A DNA stretch of 37,546 nucleotides, taken from the NCBI GenBank assembly GCA_945871035.1, contig CAMBUD010000019.1:1-37546 (forward strand), given 5' to 3'. The notes beneath the pieces were generated by a model that saw only the letters and a program-made list of their open reading frames with translations, was not told the origin of the DNA and searched no databases. Of the stretch, positions 22,888 to 29,951 are shown piece by piece (position 1 is the stretch's first letter; the number at the start of each line of letters is the position of its first letter). The stretch comes from Planctomicrobium piriforme. Lineage in GTDB: Bacteria; Planctomycetota; Planctomycetia; Pirellulales; UBA1268. Made by a program: the position numbers and the translations under genes.

Positions 22888-24102
22888 CTAGTAAGCCAGT
22901 CCGAGGCGAAACATGATCGTGCTGTTTAAGTTTTGGATATTGGGCGGCCCATCGACAAAGTAAAGCTGCCGGTAGAAGACGTAGCCCACTTCAAAATTAC
23001 CGGAGAAACCGGTTGGGGTTTGGGGCACCCACTCGGTGCCGAGCGAAACGCGGATGTCGTTGTAGTCGAACGGCGAGATCTGTCCTGTACTGCGTCGAAA
23101 CGTCCACGCGCCGCCGCCGTACTCGCCGGCCAGATAGCCCCAGATTGAATGCTTGCCGGCGTTGGTGATGCGTTTCATCGCCTTGGGCGCTGGGAAAAAA
23201 ATGTCGTACCGCGAGTCGGCGTCTGGCGTCCAAGTCAGGCCCACCGCCGGTAGCAGCTTCACTTGATTGCGATCGAGGTAGACGATGCCCGCCTTGCCCT
23301 GCATGGTGGGAGTGAGCTGCAACGTACCGATGGCCCGTCCCATCAAACGCCAGCTTTGAAAGACAAACACATCCCAGTTGGTGAAGATACCCAGACGCAG
23401 TCCCAACTCCGCGCCGAAGAGGGGCGTGAACTGCGGATTCCAAGCGGTGTCGATGAAAACGTCATAGGTGTTGGGAGGCAGATCGGCGAGCATGGTGGAG
23501 CTGGTCTCGGGTCCATCCCACAACTGCAGACCGAAACCGGGCGTGATCAGCAAAGGCGCGTGATTTAAATTGGCAGCTGAGTTGTGAAAGAACGGCAGCG
23601 CAAATGTGGCCGAGGTGTCGAGTTCGTTAACGCCCACGCTCGTACCCTGACCGTTGCCGGCTAAGTAGGCCCAACTCCCCCGCGCGCCTTGGTACAGGTG
23701 CATCGTCTGTTGAAACGTAGAATTTTGTTGCGGGTAGCCAGGCGGGAACAGCGTTGGACTCCCTGCGGTTCCCTGCGTGTTGGTCAAGGATGGTGCCGCG
23801 GTTGAATAGCCTGGATAGCCGGGCTGGCCACCGATCGCCGACGGTGCGAGCCCCGCCGGTTGCAGACCGGCCGGGGGGGGAAAAACCTGCGCGGCCTGCG
23901 GTGCGTAGGGATCCCATGTTGGTGGAGCGGGCGAGAGTGGAGTGCCGAAGGTATTCTGCGCGAGCCGATCGAGTGACGACGCGGCCGGCGGTGGCAGTTG
24001 AACGGTTTGTGCAGCGGCCGACTGCGCAGCTACAAGCCCGGCGACGGCGATCGAGGCCAGCGCGAAAGACCGCAGCCAAAAGAGTTGTTGAGAGACCACC
24101 AC
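22888..24102 (-). CDS. Outer-membrane beta-barrel protein, DUF6268 type (paralogue)
   Basis: A protein of about 404 residues related to the next gene. A leader (WLRSFALASIAVAGLVAAQSAAAQ) is followed by a Pro/Gly-rich stretch (PPPAGLQPAGLAPSAIGG and similar, to about residue 130), then barrel strands with matching landmarks: LLITPGFGLQLWDGPE, LLPAVGLTWTPDADSRYDIFFPAPK, FSGNFEVGYVFYRQLYF, and the terminal STIMFRLGLAY. The start is unsure: the frame is open to a TTG at 24201, but only GTG codons near 24102-24108 give a normal signal peptide, and none has a good Shine-Dalgarno. A GCGGAG-CAA-CTCCGC hairpin at 24113-24127 lies just upstream. Confidence 0.66.
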   Translation of the reverse strand: MVVSQQLFWLRSFALASIAVAGLVAAQSAAAQTVQLPPPAASSLDRLAQNTFGTPLSPAPPTWDPYAPQAAQVFPPPAGLQPAGLAPSAIGGQPGYPGYSTAAPSLTNTQGTAGSPTLFPPGYPQQNSTFQQTMHLYQGARGSWAYLAGNGQGTSVGVNELDTSATFALPFFHNSAANLNHAPLLITPGFGLQLWDGPETSSTMLADLPPNTYDVFIDTAWNPQFTPLFGAELGLRLGIFTNWDVFVFQSWRLMGRAIGTLQLTPTMQGKAGIVYLDRNQVKLLPAVGLTWTPDADSRYDIFFPAPKAMKRITNAGKHSIWGYLAGEYGGGAWTFRRSTGQISPFDYNDIRVSLGTEWVPQTPTGFSGNFEVGYVFYRQLYFVDGPPNIQNLNSTIMFRLGLAY

Positions 24103-24545
24103 GGGCACGTCAGCGGAGCAACTCCGCGCAAAAAAGGAAAACCAACGCACAAACACAAATGTCTCTAGCGAGGGGTACCGCGCCTCGCGCACAAGGGTCA
24201 AGGTCCAAGCGCGGAGTGAGACCGTACTTGGGAAACAAGAACGTGCTCAAAAAACTCGCAAACTATGGAAACTGCGCGAAGCGCCCATGTTTTGTTCACT
24301 GCGTACGCCTCACGCTGTGAACGAGCCGATTCGGCTGTGTCTCGGCCTAAAGCGGCTGTGTCTCTTCCTAAAGAAGGAGCCTGGAAATCGGAGGGGCGGC
24401 ACCGGATGGCTGGAAGGAGTTGCAAGAGTGCGCAGCACTGTCGAAAACAGTATGTTGCCGCCGGTTTGCGCAGTGGAAAAAGATGTGGATTCTTTTTGAT
24501 CGTCTGTGCACGACCGACTGCACGACTGAGGGTGGCCTGATCTTT
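24103..24545. other. Divergent interval upstream of birA
   Basis: About 440 bases between the DUF6268 paralogue and birA. Besides the hairpin at 24113-24127 and the 21-bp repeat at 24332-24373 I see no gene. The left 100 bases may belong to the paralogue if its longer start is used. Confidence 0.4.
24332..24373. repeat. Two 21-bp direct repeats upstream of birA
   Basis: Two adjacent copies of CGGCTGTGTCTCGGCCTAAAG, differing only at two central bases (GG against TT). They lie about 170 bases before the birA start and about 230 from the DUF6268 paralogue start. The 21-base period is two helical turns, so a binding-site pair is possible. Confidence 0.75.
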
Positions 24546-25415
24546 ATGAGTAGCGAATTGTCTCCGCGCGATTGTGCATCTGGTTTGCCAGAGAGTTTAG
24601 CTCCCCCAGACCCAATCGATCCGGCAGCTCTCTTGGCCGCCAGTGGTTTGGCGACCTTTGAGCACTCCAGCGAAATCGTCTCGACGATGGAGCGGGCGCG
24701 TGAGATGGCGATCACAGTGGGGCTGCCCCTCCCGGCGGCCATCGTTGCCGATCGGCAGACATTCGGCCGCGGCCAGCAGGGCGCACGGTGGTGGCAGGCA
24801 CCGGGGAGCTTGGCGGTGAGCGTGGTGCTAGGAGCAGTGGATGCCGGGACGCCGGCTGCCCCGCTCGCCCCGCAGCCGATTTGGTCACTGGCCTGCGGCG
24901 TCGCGCTCGCGGAGACCCTCGCACTGCTTCTGCCCACGGTGCGGCCCCGCGTGCGCTGGCCCAACGACATTGAAGTGCAGGGCAAAAAGCTGGCCGGAAT
25001 TTTAGTGGAAACCGCTCCCGGAGACCGAGTGATCTTCGGCATCGGCGTCAACACGACCGGCAGTGCTGCCACGGCCCCAATCCCACTGCGCACAAAGCTC
25101 ACCACGCTCCCGGATCTCACCGGCCGGCCTTTGCCCCGCCAGCGAGTATTGGCCGAATTTCTACCGAGATTTTTTCAACTGCTGCGCGCGATCGCTGCCG
25201 ATCCTGGCGTGCTGCAGTTGCGCTACCGACCTCTCTGCGCTTTGACAGGGCAGGTAGTCACGATCCATCGCGGCGGCACTCTGCTGCGCGGATTGTGCCG
25301 GGGCATTGCCGCCGACGGCGCGCTGTTGCTCGACGCCGAAACCGGACCCCTGCGAGTGCATTCGGGAAGCCTCACTGATCCGGCTGATGTGTGGCGCGGT
25401 TGCGAGCCCGCCTGA
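24546..25415 (+). CDS. birA: Biotin-[acetyl-CoA carboxylase] ligase
   Basis: A 289-residue enzyme that makes biotinyl-AMP and transfers biotin to the carboxylase carrier protein. Catalytic segments: GRGQQGARWWQAPG (74-87, the biotinyl-adenylate loop), VRWPNDIEVQGKKLAGILVE (136-155), and VIFGIGVNTTG; a C-terminal SH3-like domain starts near residue 240. It has no N-terminal helix-turn-helix, so it is a catalytic-only ligase rather than a repressor like E. coli BirA. ATG 24546 is chosen because the conserved core starts soon after and GAGGGTGG lies about 11 bases upstream. Its 3' end overlaps the RlmM-like gene on the other strand by 44 bases. bioF lies 11 kb away in this window. Confidence 0.92.
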   Translation: MSSELSPRDCASGLPESLAPPDPIDPAALLAASGLATFEHSSEIVSTMERAREMAITVGLPLPAAIVADRQTFGRGQQGARWWQAPGSLAVSVVLGAVDAGTPAAPLAPQPIWSLACGVALAETLALLLPTVRPRVRWPNDIEVQGKKLAGILVETAPGDRVIFGIGVNTTGSAATAPIPLRTKLTTLPDLTGRPLPRQRVLAEFLPRFFQLLRAIAADPGVLQLRYRPLCALTGQVVTIHRGGTLLRGLCRGIAADGALLLDAETGPLRVHSGSLTDPADVWRGCEPA

Positions 25416-26568
25416 CAACCGATTGCTGGGCATTTTTTTGGCGGCTCTTTTTTTGGCGGGCAGTCGATTTTCTACGGGCAGCATCCCGGAGTGCCACCAC
25501 GCACACCTCTCGACCGCCGCTGGAAAGCTGCCGGGCTTGGGGCTGGAAGCCCCAGGTGCGAAACAGGGCCAACCAGGCCGGCAAGGAGTCGCTGCGCGAC
25601 CATTCCGGCAGCTTCAGCGTGGCGATGATGCCGGCGGGTCGCACGCCCGGTGCGGTCACGATCCTCTCGATCGATTCCAACGTACTCTTCGGATCGATGT
25701 TCATATCGGTCACGATCCAATCGAATCCGCGGAACATGCGAATCCGCACATCGCGGGCCCGCATCCGCCATTGCTCGAAGCGGGGGTCTGCGGCGATGGC
25801 ATCCGCGACGAGTGCCGGATCGATGCCCACTACCATCAGCCCGGCCTCCAATAACCGCTGGCACGCGCCGCCGGGCGCCGCCCCCAACTCGCAGGCGCGA
25901 TTGCCCCGCTCGAGGGCGACGGCAAACGTGGCCAGCGCTTCGTCCAGCTTGAGCCATGCCCGCGAGACTTTGTCCTCAGGCAGCACGCCGGGATAGACGC
26001 CGCCGGGCCAGCAACTGGAGGGAGTATCCGCGCGGTGCCAACCGACCCACCAGCGGTCGATCGAATCGATGACGCAGTCCAGCACGAGGTCGCCAGGCTG
26101 GGCGACAGCCGGAAGTGCAGCGGACTTTTCGTAGAGCTTGAGCAAGTGACACCGCACCGGTTGGCTGGCAGCATTTGTCCGCGGATCGCGGTGCCAAACG
26201 TGGACGTTGTCCCATGTCGAGTGGCCGGCTAGGAGGCGGAGCTTTTCAATCCGTTCCTCATCGCTGGCCCCGACCACTTGGCCAAACGAACGGATCACCG
26301 CACGCGCGAAAATAAGATCGGGAAAAAAGTTATCGGGAGGATCAAAGCCGACTGACGCAGCAGCTTGGGCAGCAGACTTGGCGTCGGCTGCCAACCGAAA
26401 GGTGACCAGCCCACGGCGCCAAGCTCCCTTGGCTAGGGCGGGCAGAATTTCCTGCTGCCGCCGACACAGTGCCGCCTCAGCCCCACCTTGGCAACTGACC
26501 AGTAAAAAATCGCCACGGTTTTTCGGAGCGGGGATCGGCTGACAAACATTTGGAGCGGCACGTGGCAT
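25372..26568 (-). CDS. RlmM-like SAM-dependent rRNA 2'-O-methyltransferase
   Basis: A protein of 398 residues. The C-terminal half is a Rossmann methyltransferase: SRAWLKLDEAL (Lys207), CELGAAPGGACQRLLEAGLMVVGIDPA (SAM-binding), DWIVTDMNIDP (Asp288) and IIATLKLPEW (Lys319), the K-D-K pattern of FtsJ/RlmM 2'-O-methyltransferases; a closing Glu cannot be fixed by eye. The N-terminal part (FLLVSCQGGAEAAL...) resembles the THUMP-like region of RlmM, which methylates C2498 of 23S rRNA. The last 35 or so residues are strongly basic (RRKSTARQKKSRQKN) and overlap birA. ATG 26568 was chosen over a GTG two codons upstream; the Shine-Dalgarno is weak. Tandem repeats lie directly upstream. Confidence 0.75.
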   Translation of the reverse strand: MPRAAPNVCQPIPAPKNRGDFLLVSCQGGAEAALCRRQQEILPALAKGAWRRGLVTFRLAADAKSAAQAAASVGFDPPDNFFPDLIFARAVIRSFGQVVGASDEERIEKLRLLAGHSTWDNVHVWHRDPRTNAASQPVRCHLLKLYEKSAALPAVAQPGDLVLDCVIDSIDRWWVGWHRADTPSSCWPGGVYPGVLPEDKVSRAWLKLDEALATFAVALERGNRACELGAAPGGACQRLLEAGLMVVGIDPALVADAIAADPRFEQWRMRARDVRIRMFRGFDWIVTDMNIDPKSTLESIERIVTAPGVRPAGIIATLKLPEWSRSDSLPAWLALFRTWGFQPQARQLSSGGREVCVVALRDAARRKSTARQKKSRQKNAQQSVVRRARNRATHQPDQ

Positions 26569-26595
26569 GAGCACTGTTCTATCTCAGCTACCTAC

Positions 26596-26694
26596 AGCCG
26601 CTAGGGCGGAGACATGCCTGAGCCGCTAGGGCGGAGAAGTGCCAGAGCTGCTAGGGCGGAGAAGTGCCCAGAGCTGCTAGGGCGGAAATGCCAG
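26596..26694. repeat. Four 23-26 bp tandem repeats upstream of the RlmM-like gene
   Basis: Units start AGCCGCTAGGGCGGA or AGCTGCTAGGGCGGA and end GTGCCAG; lengths are 25, 25, 26 and 23, with the CTAGGGCGGA core invariant. There is no unique spacer between units, so this is not CRISPR. It begins 28 bases before the start of the RlmM-like gene and would fall in that gene's promoter or leader. Confidence 0.88.
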
Positions 26695-26781
26695 AGCCGA
26701 GCGGTCTTGAAACAGCTCAGCCGTCCAAAGACTTCAAGAAAAGCCTTCAAAACAGGCCCTAAAACAAGCCCTAAAATCAGG

Positions 26782-26811
26782 CCGGCCCGGGCGCCCAAGG
26801 GCCCGGGCCGG
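26782..26811. terminator. Long GC-rich hairpin, probable terminator
   Basis: An 11-bp perfect stem CCGGCCCGGGC around an eight-base loop. On the minus strand it is followed by TGATTTTAGGGCTTGTTTT, on the plus strand by TCTTTCT. It would best end the transcript of the small lysine-rich gene 108 bases before it, though a two-way role is possible. Confidence 0.5.
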
Positions 26812-26919
26812 TCTTTCTCGTCTGAACGCCCGACTGATCCAAAATCCCCAACAGGCTGTTGGCCGGGTGGCGGGGTCTCGAAAGAACCCGTTGCCTAGCC
26901 ATCGCTGTCGGGGTCAGGA

Positions 26920-26988
26920 CTAGCCGTGGCCTTTCTTCTTTTTGGCAACTTTCTTAACAGCTGCCTTCTTCGCCTTCTTCTTTGCCAT
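26920..26988 (-). CDS. 22-residue lysine-rich small protein
   Basis: ATG at 26988 to TAG at 26920. The peptide begins MAKKKAKKAAVKK and ends VAKKKKGHG, 12 of 22 residues being Lys, in Lys-Ala-Lys-Lys repeats like bacterial histone H1-like or nucleoid-binding tails. A perfect AAGGAG (26997-27002) lies eight bases before the ATG, better than for almost every other gene in the window, which strongly supports translation. The upstream leader holds a 10-bp inverted repeat and, further up, two GAAAN3TTTC sites; a GC-rich hairpin follows. DNA or RNA binding is inferred from composition only. It is short enough to be missed by standard gene callers; a chance frame is possible but unlikely given the ribosome binding site. 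Confidence 0.65.
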   Translation of the reverse strand: MAKKKAKKAAVKKVAKKKKGHG

Positions 26989-26996
26989 CGATATGG

Positions 26997-27002
26997 CTCC
27001 TT
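26997..27002 (-). promoter_or_regulatory. Perfect Shine-Dalgarno of the small lysine-rich gene
   Basis: AAGGAG on the minus strand, eight bases before the ATG at 26988. It is the main evidence that the 22-codon frame is translated. Confidence 0.65.
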
Positions 27003-27032
27003 GCCACGAGCACCAGGATACACGACACACGA

Positions 27033-27064
27033 CCGATCCCTTGGTGCTCTATCGAAGGGATCGG
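27033..27064 (-). promoter_or_regulatory. 10-bp inverted repeat in the leader of the lysine-rich gene
   Basis: CCGATCCCTT and AAGGGATCGG pair perfectly around a 12-base loop, 45 bases before the start codon. There is no T run after it on the minus strand, so it is more likely a leader hairpin or operator than a terminator. Confidence 0.55.
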
Positions 27065-27130
27065 GCGACGTTTCGAACTTTATTTCCAGTGTTTTTTGTT
27101 GGAGTGAAAAATGACGACACGACTTTTTTA

Positions 27131-27162
27131 GAAACCATTTCATCTTTTCTAGAAACGATTTC
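27131..27162. promoter_or_regulatory. Pair of GAAAN3TTTC sites 21 bp apart
   Basis: GAAACCATTTC (27131-27141) and GAAACGATTTC (27152-27162) are both GAAA-N3-TTTC palindromes, start-to-start 21 bases, so on the same helix face. They lie about 145-170 bases upstream of the lysine-rich gene. The binding protein is unknown. Confidence 0.45.
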
Positions 27163-27298
27163 TGCGCGTCACGCAGTCTTCACAAGAGAGTTGTGAGGGA
27201 TGAGAGCAAAAACTGTCAAGAGAACTTCTCGAAAGTTTTTCAGAATTTTTAGCAGGAACTCCGGCGAGGCATCGAGCCTCAGCCCAGCGTGGCTGGCG

Positions 27299-28531
27299 TC
27301 ATGCTGGCGAAGATTCGTTCGCTGCGTTGGTACGAGCGTGGGTTGTTGCCCACGTTTCAAGAAGCGTGCCTTGCTTGGAGAAGTCTTGCTCGTCGACTCC
27401 GATTGGGCTTTTAAAGAAGCAAGCCAGCCACTGCAAAGCCCCTTTCTCACCGGCACGGTGAGCGCGTTCGACCAGTCGCGCCAGATCGATCACCAGCGGG
27501 GCAGCGAGGATTGAATCGCAGCCCTGCCAGATGAATTGAAACGTCATCGGCGTGCCGAGGAAGCCGCGGAAGTGCACGTGATCCCAAGCAGTTTTCCAAT
27601 CGCCGAGGCTGCGAATGTATTCGATGGAGACGTGCGTTTGCGGTGGGTAGCCGAGAATGCTCGCCAGCAGGTGGTCTTTGCTGCGCACCTTAGTGGCTTT
27701 GTTGCGCGGATCATCCAGCACGCGGCCATCCATGTTGCCAAAGATGTTGTGGCCGACCCAGCTCATGACGTCGAGATTGCGCGCAGCAAACATCGGCGCC
27801 AGCACGCTCTTGAGCAGCGTCTCGCCGGTCTTACCGTCGCAGCCGGCGTGGGCAGCCTTATGCTCGATCGCACACTGCTGGATCGCCTCGGGAGTGGCCC
27901 CGGTGGAAGGGGTAAAATTGATGTAGGAAGCACCGGCAAAAAATGCGGCCAACGCGTAGAGACTGCTGGCCGGCAGCGGGCAGGTGAGCGGGTTGTCGAG
28001 CAACTTTTTGAGCTCGGACCAATGCGTTGGAAAAGGGAGCGTGGGCGTGGGTTCGGTGGAAGAAAGATTGACGACCACCACGTGCCGGAGTTTTTCCGCT
28101 TGCGCAAAATTTTCGATGTCGCGTTGCACGCGATCGATCGCTTGGCGGGGTGTTTCCACAATGGACACAACAGATGGATCGGCCAACTCACAAATTTTAT
28201 CGCCGGCAGCAATGATCGTGCCGGGCCGCAGCCGCGATTCCACCGCAGCAAAAAAATCAGCAGCGTCATCGAGCAACTCCGGCGCGATGGCACGGCTGTC
28301 GGTCCACATGCGTCGGGCTTCGTCGGCCAGTCGACCGGGGCGAATGTCGTGGCCGCCCACGACGATCTCTGCGCAATCGACCAGATCCAGCTGCGTGAAC
28401 GGTTCGAGGGCAGTCACCAATCCAATCGGCTCGATGGCCTGTCGGCTCAGCGCTGCTAAGCCGGTCATCACCGTGGTGGCAACGCCCCCCTTGGCACCGA
28501 TGAGCCACAGACCGATGCGCTGCTTGGGCAT
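27299..28531 (-). CDS. Inositol-3-phosphate synthase family protein
   Basis: A 410-residue NAD-dependent enzyme of the myo-inositol-1-phosphate synthase family, which turns glucose 6-phosphate into inositol phosphate. The N-terminal Rossmann loop is LWLIGAKGGVATTVMTGLAALS; SSLYALAAFFAGASYINFTPSTGATPEAI and the catalytic-domain DGKTGETLLKSVLAPMFAARNLDVMSWVGHNIFGNMDG block are family hallmarks. ATG 28531 was chosen because it places the Rossmann loop at residue 10 and has AGAAAG eight bases upstream; longer readings add non-conserved sequence. The product feeds inositol lipids or compatible solutes in other bacteria; its use here is not known. It is divergent from the aminotransferase. Confidence 0.85.
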   Translation of the reverse strand: MPKQRIGLWLIGAKGGVATTVMTGLAALSRQAIEPIGLVTALEPFTQLDLVDCAEIVVGGHDIRPGRLADEARRMWTDSRAIAPELLDDAADFFAAVESRLRPGTIIAAGDKICELADPSVVSIVETPRQAIDRVQRDIENFAQAEKLRHVVVVNLSSTEPTPTLPFPTHWSELKKLLDNPLTCPLPASSLYALAAFFAGASYINFTPSTGATPEAIQQCAIEHKAAHAGCDGKTGETLLKSVLAPMFAARNLDVMSWVGHNIFGNMDGRVLDDPRNKATKVRSKDHLLASILGYPPQTHVSIEYIRSLGDWKTAWDHVHFRGFLGTPMTFQFIWQGCDSILAAPLVIDLARLVERAHRAGEKGALQWLACFFKSPIGVDEQDFSKQGTLLETWATTHARTNAANESSPA

Positions 28532-28712
28532 TGCACAAACTTTCTGGAGGGAGAGTATGCATCCCGCAGCCAATGCAAAATTGGCAAAGCGGACACGAGG
28601 CTGGGAGAGGCAACTGGGAATCGGACGGAGGCTTGGTATCATTCCGCTTCACACAACAGCCGTCAAGCGACCGACTGGAGCCTTGCAGACAATCAGGATT
28701 GCGGACAAAAGC

Positions 28713-29951
28713 ATGGAGCGTTCACACCGTTTAGCGACCCCCGGAACAAACAGCCTGCAGTTGGCCGATCGCATGGCTGCTTTGGAGCCATCGGCCACAC
28801 TGGCGATGTCTGCCCGGGCTGCAGCCATGACGGCCGCCGGCCAGCAGGTGATCGATCTATCGGTGGGCGAGCCCGACTTTCCAACGCCCCCGCACATCTG
28901 CCGTGCCGCCGAGGCCGCCATTGCAAACGGGAAAACAAAATACACTCCGGCCGCCGGCATTCCCGACCTGCGCAAAGCCATTGCCAGCGACTTTTCCCGC
29001 CGCACAGGATTGGCTGTCGGCGCGGCGCAGGTGATTGTTTCCAACGGCGCCAAGCACGCCCTGCACAATGCGTGTGTCGCCCTTTTAAATCCAGGCGATG
29101 AGGTGATCGTGCCAGCCCCCTACTGGGTGAGCTATGCCGAATTAATCAAGCTGTCGGGGGCCAAGCCCGTGCTGCTGGAAACCCGGATCGAAGAGGATTT
29201 CATCCTGCGGCCCGAGGTGCTGCGGGCGGCCCTCTCACCGCGCACGCGCATGCTGTTGCTCTGTTCGCCGAGCAATCCCACTGGGGTGGTCTATACAGCC
29301 GACCAATTGCTGCCGCTGGCTGACATTGCAATTGAGGCCAATCTGGCCGTTGTGTCGGATGAGATTTACGACCGGCTCGTTTTCGATGGCCGGGAAGCGG
29401 TGTCATTTCCCACTCTCCGACCAGGACTGGAGTCGCGGACGGTGGTGGTTGGCGGCGTCAGCAAGACCTATTCCATGACGGGCTGGCGCATCGGATGGAC
29501 GATCTGTCCAGAGCCACTCGCCAAGGCCATCGGCAATCTGCAAAGCCAGCAGACCAGCAATCCCTGTAGCGTCAGCCAGCATGCGGCGCTGGCGGCTCTC
29601 ACCGGCCCACAAGAATGCGTGAGCGAAATGTGCCGGGCGTTTCAGCGGCGGCGCGATCTTGTCACCGCCCGCCTGACGGCGATCGAGGGCATTGGCCTGC
29701 CCACGATTGGTGGCGCTTTCTACGCATTCTTTGACATCCGACAGGCATTGGCCCGCGCACCAGCCACCGGTATCCGCACCAGCCTGCAGTGGTGCGAGGC
29801 TTTGCTGGAGAAGCAGCACGTGGCCCTTGTTGCCGGTAGCGCATTTGGTGCTGAAGGCCACGTTCGGATGTCATTCGCCGCCAGCGAAGACACACTCACC
29901 GCAGCGATCGATCGCATCGAAGAATTTTTGACAGCCCGTGCAGCGGAGTGA
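28713..29951 (+). CDS. Aspartate aminotransferase-type class I aminotransferase
   Basis: A 412-residue PLP enzyme of fold type I, subgroup I-gamma (thermophilic-type aspartate/prephenate aminotransferase). N-terminal MAALEPSATLAMSARA and LSVGEPDFPTPPHI, then CSPSNPTGVVYT, SDEIYDRLVFDG, and the PLP-Lys in GGVSKTYSMTGWRIGW (Lys251) are all clear; HVRMSFAAS near the end has the substrate carboxylate Arg. The reaction is transfer of the amino group between aspartate and 2-oxoglutarate, possibly also with prephenate. ATG 28713 gives the usual N-terminus; ATG 28773 is possible. The stop TGA overlaps the ATG of the next gene by one base. Confidence 0.9.
   Translation: MERSHRLATPGTNSLQLADRMAALEPSATLAMSARAAAMTAAGQQVIDLSVGEPDFPTPPHICRAAEAAIANGKTKYTPAAGIPDLRKAIASDFSRRTGLAVGAAQVIVSNGAKHALHNACVALLNPGDEVIVPAPYWVSYAELIKLSGAKPVLLETRIEEDFILRPEVLRAALSPRTRMLLLCSPSNPTGVVYTADQLLPLADIAIEANLAVVSDEIYDRLVFDGREAVSFPTLRPGLESRTVVVGGVSKTYSMTGWRIGWTICPEPLAKAIGNLQSQQTSNPCSVSQHAALAALTGPQECVSEMCRAFQRRRDLVTARLTAIEGIGLPTIGGAFYAFFDIRQALARAPATGIRTSLQWCEALLEKQHVALVAGSAFGAEGHVRMSFAASEDTLTAAIDRIEEFLTARAAE

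Larger units (their letters stand above)
26989..27298. other. Leader and promoter interval of the small lysine-rich gene
   Basis: About 310 bases between the inositol-phosphate synthase stop and the small gene, both on the minus strand. It holds the AAGGAG site, the inverted repeat 27033-27064, two GAAAN3TTTC sites, the palindrome GAGAACTTCTC (27220-27230) touching a minus-strand TTGACA (27214-27219), and a small GAGGC-TCGAT-GCCTC hairpin near 27266-27280 just after the upstream stop. No -10 hexamer is clear. Confidence 0.45.

Noticed and set aside
26596..26694. CRISPR-like array
   Set aside because: Units are contiguous with no unique spacers, unit length varies and no cas genes are present.
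27984..28712. N-terminal extension of the aminotransferase into the opposite-strand inositol-phosphate synthase
   Set aside because: The extra 243 residues are antisense to a conserved enzyme and unlike any aminotransferase; the ATG at 28713 gives the normal length.
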